Below, piece by piece: positions 56,782 to 64,000 of a stretch of 64,000 bases of DNA. The notes below the pieces were generated by a model, which made no database searches, was not told where the DNA came from, and worked only from the letters and a program-made list of their open reading frames with translations. Position 1 is the stretch's first letter. The number at the start of each line of letters is the position of its first letter. Source of the DNA: Arenibacter certesii DSM 19833 (GTDB lineage: Bacteria > Bacteroidota > Bacteroidia > Flavobacteriales > Flavobacteriaceae); assembly GCF_000429545.1 (NCBI RefSeq), contig NZ_AUCB01000011.1, positions 99,979 to 163,978 of the forward strand. The letters are read 5' to 3'. Made by a program: the position numbers and the translations under genes.

Positions 56782-59577
56782 TTAAGTTAGTTTGATATTG
56801 TGCAATTTCTCTTTTAAATAGCCAGCTGTATAGGACTCTTTATTTTCTGCGACTAGCTCAGGTACGCCCTGAACTATAAGATGTCCTCCTTTTTCCCCTC
56901 CTTGCGGGCCTAAGTCTATAATATAATCAGCACATTTTATCATATCCAAATTGTGTTCTATTACTACTATAGAATGGCCTTTTGAAAGTAAGGCATCAAA
57001 AGATTTTAATAATTTTTTAATATCGTGAAAATGGAGTCCAGTTGTGGGTTCATCAAATATAAAAAGGGTTTTGTCTTTGGTAGTTCCTTTTACTAAGAAT
57101 GAAGCTAGTTTTATACGTTGAGCCTCTCCACCTGAAAGGGTAGAAGAGGATTGTCCCAAAGTTACATAACCCAATCCAACGTCTTGAAGTGGCTTTAATT
57201 TACTTACTATTTTAGTCTGGCTGTTTTTTTCGAAAAAATCAACCGCATCATCAATGGTCATATTTAGGACATCATCAATATTGGCCTCTTCAAATCTAAC
57301 TTCTAAGACTTCTTTTTTAAATCTTTTGCCATTACAGGTCTCACATTCTAAATGCACATCGGCCATAAATTGCATTTCGACTGTAATTTCCCCTTCGCCT
57401 TTACATTTCTCACATCGGCCACCTTCTACGTTAAAGGAGAAGTGTTTGGGCTGGTATCCTCTTAACTTGCTTAGTTTTTGGGAGGAGAATAGGTTTCGTA
57501 TATCGTCATAAGCCTTTATATAGGTTACAGGGTTAGACCTAGAAGATCTACCTATGGGATTCTGGTCTACGTATTCTACATTCTTAAGTGTCTCAAAATT
57601 GCCATTAATACTGGTGAACTGTCCGGCTTTTTCGCCAAATCCGCCAATTTCTTTAAGGACTAGGGGATATAGTAGTCGTTTTACCAAGGTACTCTTTCCG
57701 CTACCGGAAACGCCTGTGATAACGGTCAGTACATTTAATGGGAAAGTAACATCTATATTTTTTAGGTTATTTTCCCGGGCACCTTTAATTTCTATATGGT
57801 TTTTAGAAGTCCGTCTTTTCTTTGGAACGGCTATTTCCATAGTTCCATTTAGGTAGGCTGCGGTGAGGGAATCGGATTTGCATATTTCTGCAAGGGTTCC
57901 CTGTGCTACAACTTCTCCACCATGGGTTCCGGCTTGGGGACCTATATCGATCACCTCATCTGCGGCTTTCATAATATCCTCATCGTGTTCTACTACAATA
58001 ACGGTATTACCTAAATCGCGAAGTGCTTTTAGAACTACAATTAAGTTTTCTGTATCCTTTGGGTGTAGTCCAATACTAGGTTCATCTAGAATATACATGG
58101 AGCCCACCAAGCTACTTCCTAGAGAGGTAGCAAGATTTATACGCTGACTTTCTCCTCCGGAGAGGGAATTGGATTTCCTATTGAGGGTTAGGTAATTAAG
58201 CCCTACATTGTTTAAAAATCCCAGCCTGCTTTCTATTTCCTTAAGTAACCTCGATGCTATTTTTTTATCATTGCTGTCTAGCTTAAGGTCATTGAAAAAT
58301 TGAATTAAATTTTCTATAGGTAGTTCTACTAGGTCTGAAATAGATTTCCCGGCAACCTTTACATAATCTGTTTCCTTTCTTAAGCGTTTGCCTTTACAAG
58401 TGCTACACTTGGTTTTGCCCCTGTACCTGGATAACATAACCCTGTTTTGAATTTTATAGCTCTTTTCCTCTAATTTTTGAAAAAAATTATTTAGGCCGGT
58501 AAAATAACTATTCCCTTCCCAAACAAGATCTTTCTGTTCTTGGCTTAACTGGAACCAAGGTTTATGGATGGGGAAATCAAATTTATATGCAGAATTTATT
58601 AATTTGTCTCTATGTTTTCCCATGCTTTCTCCTCTCCATGGGTAAATGGCATTTTCGTATACAGAAAGAGAAGTATTAGGAATGACCAATTCTTCGTCTA
58701 TACCAATTACATCACCATAACCTTCACAAGTAGGACAGGCCCCATAAGGATTATTGAAGCTGAAAAGATGTACGTTTGGCTCCAGAAAAGAAATTCCATC
58801 TAACTCAAATTTATTGCTAAAATGGACGGTTTCATCCGTGGTAAGCTCCTGGATAATACACTCGCCTTTACCTTCAAAGAACGCAGTATCAATGGCATTT
58901 CCTAATCTATTGTAAAAATCCTCATCATCCTTAAAAATAATTCGATCAACTACTAAATGGAATTCCCTGCCAATTTCTTTTATTTCATCATCTATCCTTA
59001 TAACTTCTCCCTGATACAATATTCTGGCAAAACCTTGTTTAGAAAATAATTGAAGCGACTTAATAGGATCTCGATCCTCGCTTATTTTTATCGGAGCTAA
59101 CAGTAATAACTTGGTACCTTCCTCATATGTTTTAATATGTTCTACAACATCGGTAACTGTATGCTTTTTTACTTCCTTTCCTGATACTGGAGAAATAGTC
59201 CTGCCAATTCTAGCAAATAATAATTTTAAATAATCATATATCTCTGTGGTAGTCCCAACGGTAGATCTCGGGTTTGTAGAATTCACTTTTTGCTCAATTG
59301 CAATGGCGGGTGCTATACCTTTTATATAATCGACTTTAGGTTTATCTAATTTACCTAAGAATTGTCTTGCGTACGAGGATAGGCTTTCTACATATCTACG
59401 CTGACCCTCGGCATAAAGGGTATCAAATGCCAAGCTAGACTTCCCAGAACCCGATAGACCGGTTATAACCACTAGTTTATTTCTAGGGATAACTACATCT
59501 ATATTTTTTAAATTATGGAGCTTGGCTCCTTTAATTATAATGTTATACTTTGGGTTGATATCTTTTAAAGCGATCAT
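56782..59577 (-). CDS. uvrA: Excinuclease ABC subunit A
   Basis: A 931-aa UvrA of nucleotide excision repair, which scans DNA for bulky damage with UvrB. Two ABC cassettes: Walker A GLSGSGKS at 40-47 and GVSGSGKST in the second half; signature motifs LSGGESQRINLA and LSGGEAQRIKLA. Zinc fingers: CSTCKGKR and CEKCKGEGE..CETCNGKR. Length typical. It has no close partner; the next sigma gene is divergent, 319 bp away. Confidence 0.96.
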   Translation of the reverse strand: MIALKDINPKYNIIIKGAKLHNLKNIDVVIPRNKLVVITGLSGSGKSSLAFDTLYAEGQRRYVESLSSYARQFLGKLDKPKVDYIKGIAPAIAIEQKVNSTNPRSTVGTTTEIYDYLKLLFARIGRTISPVSGKEVKKHTVTDVVEHIKTYEEGTKLLLLAPIKISEDRDPIKSLQLFSKQGFARILYQGEVIRIDDEIKEIGREFHLVVDRIIFKDDEDFYNRLGNAIDTAFFEGKGECIIQELTTDETVHFSNKFELDGISFLEPNVHLFSFNNPYGACPTCEGYGDVIGIDEELVIPNTSLSVYENAIYPWRGESMGKHRDKLINSAYKFDFPIHKPWFQLSQEQKDLVWEGNSYFTGLNNFFQKLEEKSYKIQNRVMLSRYRGKTKCSTCKGKRLRKETDYVKVAGKSISDLVELPIENLIQFFNDLKLDSNDKKIASRLLKEIESRLGFLNNVGLNYLTLNRKSNSLSGGESQRINLATSLGSSLVGSMYILDEPSIGLHPKDTENLIVVLKALRDLGNTVIVVEHDEDIMKAADEVIDIGPQAGTHGGEVVAQGTLAEICKSDSLTAAYLNGTMEIAVPKKRRTSKNHIEIKGARENNLKNIDVTFPLNVLTVITGVSGSGKSTLVKRLLYPLVLKEIGGFGEKAGQFTSINGNFETLKNVEYVDQNPIGRSSRSNPVTYIKAYDDIRNLFSSQKLSKLRGYQPKHFSFNVEGGRCEKCKGEGEITVEMQFMADVHLECETCNGKRFKKEVLEVRFEEANIDDVLNMTIDDAVDFFEKNSQTKIVSKLKPLQDVGLGYVTLGQSSSTLSGGEAQRIKLASFLVKGTTKDKTLFIFDEPTTGLHFHDIKKLLKSFDALLSKGHSIVVIEHNLDMIKCADYIIDLGPQGGEKGGHLIVQGVPELVAENKESYTAGYLKEKLHNIKLT

Positions 59578-59896
59578 ACATTTATTTAAGGCTGCAAAGA
59601 TACAATATGTGTAATTTAATCACTAGTGTTATATGAACTCCATCTACAAACTAAAAAATCGTATTGAAAGGAGGGACTATTTGTGTATTCTATGCGATGG
59701 GAGTTGATAGTTTAACTTATAGTTAGGATTACTTTACATAAAATTTACCAGATCGACTTAATTTTTTATATATTTGAACTTCAATAAACACAAAATAGCC
59801 TATACGTAACAAAATTACTTTTTATAAAATTTAATGTGCTTTTCCTCCTCTATTAGAGTGGTGATTCTATTGTTAAGCTTAAAAAAAGTAATTAGT
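59578..59896 (+). promoter_or_regulatory. Divergent spacer with TATATTTG promoter element (59769-59776)
   Basis: 319 bp between uvrA and the first sigma-factor module. A TAnnTTTG match (TATATTTG) at 59769-59776 lies 120 nt upstream of the ATG at 59897, leaving a long leader. No -33 TTG at the usual spacing. No other feature seen. Confidence 0.4.
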
Positions 59897-60478
59897 ATGG
59901 AACTATTAATTGAAGATTCAGTATTGGTAAAAAAATATATGCAGGGAAACGAAAGATCCCTGGAAATATTGATAAACCGTCACAATAAGCGCCTAAGTAG
60001 CTTTATTTACTCCAAAGTTCAAGACCGAGAGGTTACAGAAGATATTTTTCAGGATACCTTTATAAAAGTTATCAAGACTTTAAAAAAAGGTAATTATAAT
60101 GAAGAAGGTAAATTTCTACCTTGGGTCATGAGGATATCCCACAACCTTATTATAGATTATTATAGAAAGAGCCAAAGATTGCCCAAATTTGAAGGCAAAA
60201 GCGACTTTAATTTTTTCGCTGTTATCAGTGATGATAAATTAGATGTTGAGCGACAGTTGATTAAGGACCAAATAGATTCCGACTTAAGAGTTATTATTAA
60301 GGAGTTGCCAGTAGAGCAGCTGGAGGTTTTGGAAATGCGAATTTTCCAAGACATGAGTTTCAAGGAAATATCCGAGAATACCGGAGTAAGTATCAATACT
60401 GCATTGGGGAGAATGAGATATGCATTGATCAACCTCCGAAAATTGATTGACAAGTACAATATAGTTTTAACGAATTAA
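59897..60478 (+). CDS. Sigma-70 family (ECF-type) sigma factor, module copy A
   Basis: A 193-aa ECF-type sigma factor. Region 2 (about 25-90) has EDIFQDTFIKVIKTLKKG and GKFLPWVMRISHNLIIDYYR; region 4 (about 133-185) has MSFKEISENTGVSINTALGR. It is about 78% identical (my ungapped hand count) to the sigma factor at 61364, and has exactly the same length. The upstream open frame from 59834 was rejected because the second copy starts at the equivalent codon. A 47-aa gene follows 71 nt after its stop, the same layout as in copy B. No anti-sigma gene is adjacent. Confidence 0.9.
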   Translation: MELLIEDSVLVKKYMQGNERSLEILINRHNKRLSSFIYSKVQDREVTEDIFQDTFIKVIKTLKKGNYNEEGKFLPWVMRISHNLIIDYYRKSQRLPKFEGKSDFNFFAVISDDKLDVERQLIKDQIDSDLRVIIKELPVEQLEVLEMRIFQDMSFKEISENTGVSINTALGRMRYALINLRKLIDKYNIVLTN

Positions 60479-60549
60479 TGTGCTGTAAGACTTATTTTTA
60501 AGGGGCTTTGGAGGTTATAATGTATATTTTAAACATAAACCAATGCCCC

Positions 60550-60693
60550 ATGGAGAACTTTTACGTTGACGCAAAGGATAACTGTACCCTGATTTCTACA
60601 TCTTCTTCTAAAATAGAATTTTTATTAAGTTATTCCAAATCGCTTTGTATAATGGAATGCGACGGTGAGCACTTGGAGCAGAATCTCAATTAA
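60550..60693 (+). CDS. 47-aa companion peptide of sigma copy A
   Basis: A 47-residue peptide, MENFYVDAKDNC then the block LSYSKSLCIMECDG and ending in NLN. It is alignable without gaps to the peptide at 62018 (21 of 47 identical by hand), so it is under selection for protein sequence. Both follow the sigma gene by 71-72 nt. Possible longer starts lie at 60508 and 60520 (the latter has GGAGG upstream), but the homologue supports 60550. No recognised family; a micro-regulator of the sigma factor is one idea. Confidence 0.7.
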   Translation: MENFYVDAKDNCTLISTSSSKIEFLLSYSKSLCIMECDGEHLEQNLN

Positions 60694-61363
60694 AATTAAG
60701 CGTCTAAACTACCTACAAGTATTTAGTGATTTTGATCATTAAACACTAAGCTATATTCTTTTGCACCGGCTATTCCCTGCCCGTTGAATTTAGGCGAGCG
60801 TCTAAATATTATCGTTAATTATGCGTCCATCTTTCGTGGACTTGCCCTAAGTTAAATTACCATAATGTTTATAAGGGTTTAAAGTAATCCAAAAAATCAC
60901 ATTAAATCTAATTCAGTTATTAGTTTCAAATCATATAATCTATATGTACTCTTTGAGAGTATGTTATTTCTATTTATCCATTCCCATTTTTAATTCAGTA
61001 CTGTAATAATAGTGGTATAGAAATACCTTTACGATTTTTAATTGCCTTCTTTTTTCCTTTTTAATCCTATCTATACATAAGGTCTATAAGTAAACTAAAT
61101 ACAATGAGTACAATACTACTCTTAGCACATTGCCAACTGCTTATTTTAATAATTATTATAGTGAAAACAATAAAATCGACGTTTGACATCGTTTAATGCG
61201 GGTTTTACAACATACTTTTTACACAGCCTTATCATTTATATACTTTTATCCTGTTGTTAGTTCACTAGTACACTATAAGCGTAACGACTTTATAGCCTAG
61301 TAGCAAATCAATAGAAGACCAATCTTGAAAAGAAGGCGCTTAACTAACTAAAAAACAAGTAGT
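60694..61363. other. Non-coding spacer between the two sigma modules
   Basis: 670 bp of AT-rich sequence. It contains a 10-nt direct repeat AGCGTCTAAA at 60699-60708 and 60797-60806, the second within an imperfect palindrome TTTAGGCGAGCGTCTAAA (60789-60806), a short hairpin TACTCT-TTG-AGAGTA at 60947-60961, and no reading frame of note. It may hold the promoter of the second module, though no exact TAnnTTTG was found. Confidence 0.45.
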
Positions 61364-61945
61364 ATGGAATTGCAAAAAGATGACTCGGTATTAGTAAAAG
61401 ATTACATTAATGGAAATGAAAAATCTCTTGAAATTTTAATTAACAGACACAACCAACGTATCAGTAGCTTTATTTATTCCAAGGTACTAGACAGGGATGT
61501 AACAGAAGATATTTTTCAAGATACCTTTATTAAAGTAATCCGGACTTTAAAAAAAGGCTCTTATAGTGAAGAAGGAAAATTTTTACCTTGGGTAATGAGA
61601 ATTGCACATAATTTGGTAATAGATCATTTTAGAAGAAACAAAAGAATGCCCAAGTTTGAAGGCAACGAAGATTTTAATATTTTCTCGGTTATAGGTGATG
61701 ATAAATTAAATGTAGAGAAGCAGTTAATTAAAGATCAAATTGATTCTGATCTAAATAAATTAATTGATGAGTTACCGGAAGATCAAAAGGAGGTTCTATT
61801 AATGAGAATTTATAAGGACATGAGTTTTAAGGAAATATCCGAGAACACTGGGGTGAGCATTAATACTGCTTTGGGAAGAATGCGTTACGCGCTAATTAAC
61901 CTTCGAAAGATTATAGAGAAAAACAATATCGTTTTAACTAATTAA
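61364..61945 (+). CDS. Sigma-70 family (ECF-type) sigma factor, module copy B
   Basis: A 193-aa paralogue of the sigma factor at 59897, with region 2 motif EDIFQDTFIKVIRTLKKG and the nearly invariant region 4 block MSFKEISENTGVSINTALGR. The recognition helix is identical in both copies, so they may read the same or overlapping promoters, while the surface between (about 95-130) differs. Starts at ATG 61364 after an untranslated leader. It is followed at 72 nt by its own 47-aa companion. Confidence 0.92.
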   Translation: MELQKDDSVLVKDYINGNEKSLEILINRHNQRISSFIYSKVLDRDVTEDIFQDTFIKVIRTLKKGSYSEEGKFLPWVMRIAHNLVIDHFRRNKRMPKFEGNEDFNIFSVIGDDKLNVEKQLIKDQIDSDLNKLIDELPEDQKEVLLMRIYKDMSFKEISENTGVSINTALGRMRYALINLRKIIEKNNIVLTN

Positions 61946-62017
61946 CGAAAGCTTTGAACAGCTAGAGCAATATTTCCAATATAGTGGCGTTATCTAATCA
62001 AACAATACTATAATCTT

Positions 62018-62161
62018 ATGGAAAAAATTTACTCTGACAACCAAAACAAGTGTAAACTTGCCGCAGCTAGCCAAGAAACTGTGAATTTATTGATGAGCTA
62101 TTCCAAGTCGTTACAGATTATTGAGTATGATAATATTCAGTTTGAAAATAATCTAAACTAG
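62018..62161 (+). CDS. 47-aa companion peptide of sigma copy B
   Basis: ATG 62018 to TAG 62161 gives a 47-aa peptide: MEKIYSDNQNKCKLAAASQE, then LMSYSKSLQIIEYDN and a final NLN. It shares the LxSYSKSLxIxE core, Cys12 and the C-terminal NLN with the peptide at 60550. This conserved core, with matched length and position, argues for a real gene. No signal peptide; probably cytoplasmic. Function unknown. Confidence 0.7.
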   Translation: MEKIYSDNQNKCKLAAASQETVNLLMSYSKSLQIIEYDNIQFENNLN

Positions 62162-62508
62162 TTTCAAATTTAAGTAGAAATAACGCATTTTACTATGTAG
62201 CTATTTCTCTTGTATATAATTCTGATAAAATACCATTGGTCCATAAATCCAAGGTTCTTTTTAGGAGTAAGGCTTTTAAAAATTGTTTCGTAGCTATAGG
62301 TATGCAATATGTTCACCTAAATCTGCCATAGAAATCAGTGATGGCCTTTGGATACATTTCAGATTTCACTTACTACCTGAGATTAGAAGGCACCCAGGTT
62401 TGCCATTCCGTTCAGACGGGTGTTAACAGGTTATCGTCAACTTCTATTTGGAGCATTATTTGCTTACCCATGGGCGATTGACTCAGTGACGGATTTATAA
62501 AATCCTGC
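62162..62508. other. Non-coding spacer before nth
   Basis: 347 bp with no surviving frame. Contains CATTCCGTTC (62404-62413) and GGAGCATT (62450-62457), both also present in the same order at 41743 and 41795 in another spacer, perhaps remnants of one repeat. A short hairpin GGATTT-ATA-AAATCC is at 62491-62505, next to the nth stop. Confidence 0.35.
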
Positions 62509-63174
62509 TTATTTGCTGAGTTTTTTGGACTTATAATAAGCATTGAGCACCTCCTTTCTGCCAATAGTTTTGGTTATAATATCCTTTTCTAAATCCCATC
62601 CTCTTGCTGGGGAATATTCCCTACCGTACCAAATAATTTGCAAATGAAGGTCGTTCCATAACTCTTTTGGAAATAATCTTTTTGCATCTTTTTCCGTTTG
62701 CACAACATTTTTACCGTTAGAAAACCCCCATCTGAACATTAATCTGTGGATATGGGTATCTACCGGAAATGCTGGAATTCCAAAGGCTTGTGCTACTACC
62801 ACACTAGCCGTCTTATGACCCACAGCTGGAAATTCCTTCAACAATTCTATATCTTTTGGGACAATTCCATCGTACTTTTCTATTAGCATTTTGGACAGCC
62901 CATAAATTCCCTTAGCTTTCATTGGGGACAGGCCAACTGGTCTTATGATTTCCCTTATTTCATCAACCGTCATTTTTACCATATCGTAAGGGTTGTCCGC
63001 TTTAGCAAATAATAACGGAGTTATCATATTAACCCTTACATCTGTACTTTGTGCCGATAAAAGTACGGCAATGAGTAGTGTATAGGGATCCTTATGGTCT
63101 AAGGGTGTGGGAATAGTGGGATAAATCTCCTGTAATGTCTTAATCGTAAAGTCTACTTTTTCTCTTTTAGTCAT
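62509..63174 (-). CDS. nth: Endonuclease III, lacking the Fe-S cluster cysteines
   Basis: A 221-aa HhH-GPD DNA glycosylase/AP lyase of base excision repair for oxidised pyrimidines. The helix-hairpin-helix is KEFPAVGHKTASVVVAQAF, with catalytic Lys121 and Asp139 (VDTHIHR). The C-terminal region, where E. coli Nth has C-x6-C-x2-C-x5-C for the 4Fe-4S cluster, reads YSPARGWDLEKDIITKTIGR and has no Cys; indeed no Cys occurs anywhere in the protein. This is a cluster-less Nth, as in other flavobacteria as far as I recall. It is divergent from bcp. Confidence 0.93.
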   Translation of the reverse strand: MTKREKVDFTIKTLQEIYPTIPTPLDHKDPYTLLIAVLLSAQSTDVRVNMITPLLFAKADNPYDMVKMTVDEIREIIRPVGLSPMKAKGIYGLSKMLIEKYDGIVPKDIELLKEFPAVGHKTASVVVAQAFGIPAFPVDTHIHRLMFRWGFSNGKNVVQTEKDAKRLFPKELWNDLHLQIIWYGREYSPARGWDLEKDIITKTIGRKEVLNAYYKSKKLSK

Positions 63175-63200
63175 TAAATGTGTAATTTTATAAAAAATAA

Positions 63201-63227
63201 GAAATTGGCTATGGATAGACCAATTTC
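63201..63227. repeat. Inverted repeat in the nth-bcp divergent spacer
   Basis: GAAATTGG (63201-63208) / CCAATTTC (63220-63227), a perfect 8-bp inverted repeat with an 11-nt centre, in the 83-nt region shared by both promoters. It could be an operator for a dimeric regulator. Confidence 0.4.
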
Positions 63228-63257
63228 CAAAGTAACAAAATTATTTAAGATACTAAT

Positions 63258-63707
63258 ATGAATACATTAAAAGTAGGGGATAAAGTGCCCTCATTTTCGG
63301 CTATGGACCAAGATGGAAATACTATTAAACTGTCTGATTATGAAGGAAAGAAATTGATAGTTTTTTTCTATCCCAAAGCAAGTACCCCAGGCTGTACAGC
63401 GGAGGCTTGTAATTTAAGGGATAATTATTCGGAACTGCAGGCTCAAGGTTATGAATTATTAGGGGTAAGCGCAGATTCGCAAAAAAGGCAATCGAATTTT
63501 AGAAATAAATATGAATTCCCGTTTCCCTTGTTGGCAGATGAGGACCATACCGTCTTAAATATCTTTGGGGTATGGGGTCCAAAACAATTTATGGGAAGGA
63601 AATATGACGGCATACATAGAATGACCTTTGTAATAGATGAAAAGGGAATAGTGTCTAAAGTAATAGATAAGGTTAAGACCAAAGACCACGCAGCTCAAAT
63701 ATTATAA
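63258..63707 (+). CDS. bcp: Thioredoxin-dependent thiol peroxidase (BCP-type peroxiredoxin)
   Basis: A 149-aa peroxiredoxin. The peroxidatic Cys is in ASTPGCTAEACNLRDNY (Cys46) with the resolving Cys51 five residues on, the alpha2-type BCP arrangement. The end of the fold reads RMTFVIDEKGIVSKV. It reduces H2O2 and organic hydroperoxides with electrons from thioredoxin. Divergent from nth; both protect against oxidative damage. Confidence 0.94.
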   Translation: MNTLKVGDKVPSFSAMDQDGNTIKLSDYEGKKLIVFFYPKASTPGCTAEACNLRDNYSELQAQGYELLGVSADSQKRQSNFRNKYEFPFPLLADEDHTVLNIFGVWGPKQFMGRKYDGIHRMTFVIDEKGIVSKVIDKVKTKDHAAQIL

Positions 63708-63724
63708 AACTCTCGTAAATATAT

Positions 63725-63767
63725 AGACGGTCCAAGAAAGGAATTTATTCCTAATTTTGAACCGTCT
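63725..63767 (+). terminator. Terminator-like hairpin after bcp
   Basis: Outer stem AGACGGT (63725-63731) / ACCGTCT (63761-63767), with an inner stem AGGAAT (63739-63744) / ATTCCT (63747-63752). No long T-run follows. Confidence 0.5.
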
Positions 63768-63788
63768 GTTTATATTGAAAATTTGTAA

Positions 63789-63974
63789 TTAAACTTTTTC
63801 TTTTTTTTCTTTTTCTTCTTCTTCCCTTTCTGTTAGTTCATTTTTTCGGGTGAAAAGTTGCTTCTTTTTTATAATATCGGCTACTCCCTCTGGTAGAACG
63901 GATTCCGGATCAAGCTCAAAAGTTGTGTGTGAATTGAAATAGGAGTTCGATATTTGCAGTAAAACGAACAGCAT
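63789..63974 (-). CDS. Uncertain ORF at right edge, perhaps C-terminus of a frameshifted gene
   Basis: A 61-codon frame: MLFVLLQISNSYFNSH, then FELDPESVLPEGVADIIKKK, ending with a charged EEEEKEKKEKV tail. The C-terminal half reads like a true protein end. The overlapping minus frame is open from the window edge (64000) to TGA at 63916 and reads NSNAVRFTANIELLFQFTHN before ending. Removing one T from TTTT near 63919-63922 joins the two into a smooth reading frame. It is therefore either a small gene or the tail of a longer gene with a frameshift or an error here. I cannot decide. Confidence 0.35.
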   Translation of the reverse strand: MLFVLLQISNSYFNSHTTFELDPESVLPEGVADIIKKKQLFTRKNELTEREEEEKEKKEKV

Positions 63975-64000
63975 TGGAATTATCTATCGACCTATTAAAG

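Noticed and set aside
60694..61363. Extra gene, tRNA or small RNA in the 670-bp spacer
   Set aside because: No open frame, no cloverleaf, and only weak hairpins could be seen.
62509..62600. nth as a truncated gene because the Fe-S cysteines are missing
   Set aside because: The C-terminal sequence is continuous, of family length and well-formed, with no Cys anywhere, so it is a variant rather than a truncation.

Overview
The window is AT-rich chromosomal DNA from a member of the Bacteroidota, most likely Flavobacteriaceae. Three things point there. Many gene leaders carry the Bacteroidota -7 promoter element TAnnTTTG, and strong Shine-Dalgarno sequences are scarce. The gene content is typical: a DUF4834-YfhO-glycosyltransferase-flippase operon, a CarboxypepD_reg/beta-barrel receptor, TlpA-like lipoproteins, SigZ, and a QEGLA-motif metallopeptidase. 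Several proteins have flavobacterial habits, such as an endonuclease III with no cysteines. I see no rRNA, tRNA, CRISPR array, prophage, integrase or transposase. This looks like core chromosome.

Layout. 0-3 kb: a cysteine-rich 37-aa peptide gene sits in front of sigZ, then rlmF and a DmpA-type aminopeptidase. 3.6-6.2 kb: a BCCT transporter coupled to a double-domain universal stress protein. 6.2-11.6 kb: a minus-strand block with a serine hydrolase, two small membrane or export proteins, gamma-glutamyltransferase and ACP phosphodiesterase. 11.7-20.5 kb: glmM, an exported EEP hydrolase, a lipid A acyltransferase divergent from a rhomboid protease, a TlpA-like lipoprotein, a beta-barrel protein and a fused FAD/Fe-S dehydrogenase. 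20.7-26.3 kb: aroC, two tandem dicarboxylate/glutamate symporters, a DUF1704 metallopeptidase and a 57-aa membrane microprotein. 26.6-31.3 kb: an outer-membrane receptor operon, an ArsC-like reductase and prfB with its programmed frameshift. 31.4-35.2 kb: a metzincin-like protease, threonine aldolase and a DUF1508 protein. 35.4-41.2 kb: the four-gene DNA ligase-associated repair cassette (exonuclease, ligase, Lhr-like helicase, PdeM). 42.4-48.5 kb: oligopeptidase B, then a PLP cysteine-synthase-like enzyme, a serine-palmitoyltransferase-like enzyme and a convergent GNAT protein, read here as a possible sulfonolipid/sphingolipid locus. 48.5-55.1 kb: an outer-membrane protein and the surface-polysaccharide operon. 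55.2-59.6 kb: a Ser/Asn/Arg low-complexity exported protein and uvrA. 59.9-62.2 kb: two copies of a sigma-factor plus 47-aa-peptide module. 62.5-64 kb: nth, bcp and a doubtful ORF at the right edge.

The most interesting points are: (1) the cysteine-rich mini-gene coupled to a SigZ whose tail is itself cysteine-rich; (2) the duplicated sigma/47-aa module; (3) the putative sulfonolipid locus; (4) the MATCAP-like HExxxH/QEGLA peptidase; and (5) the intact ligase-Lhr-exonuclease-PdeM cassette. Several starts were moved downstream of the longest open frame, where a signal peptide, a family N-terminus or a promoter decides the start. All family assignments come from reading motifs by eye. No database search was run.
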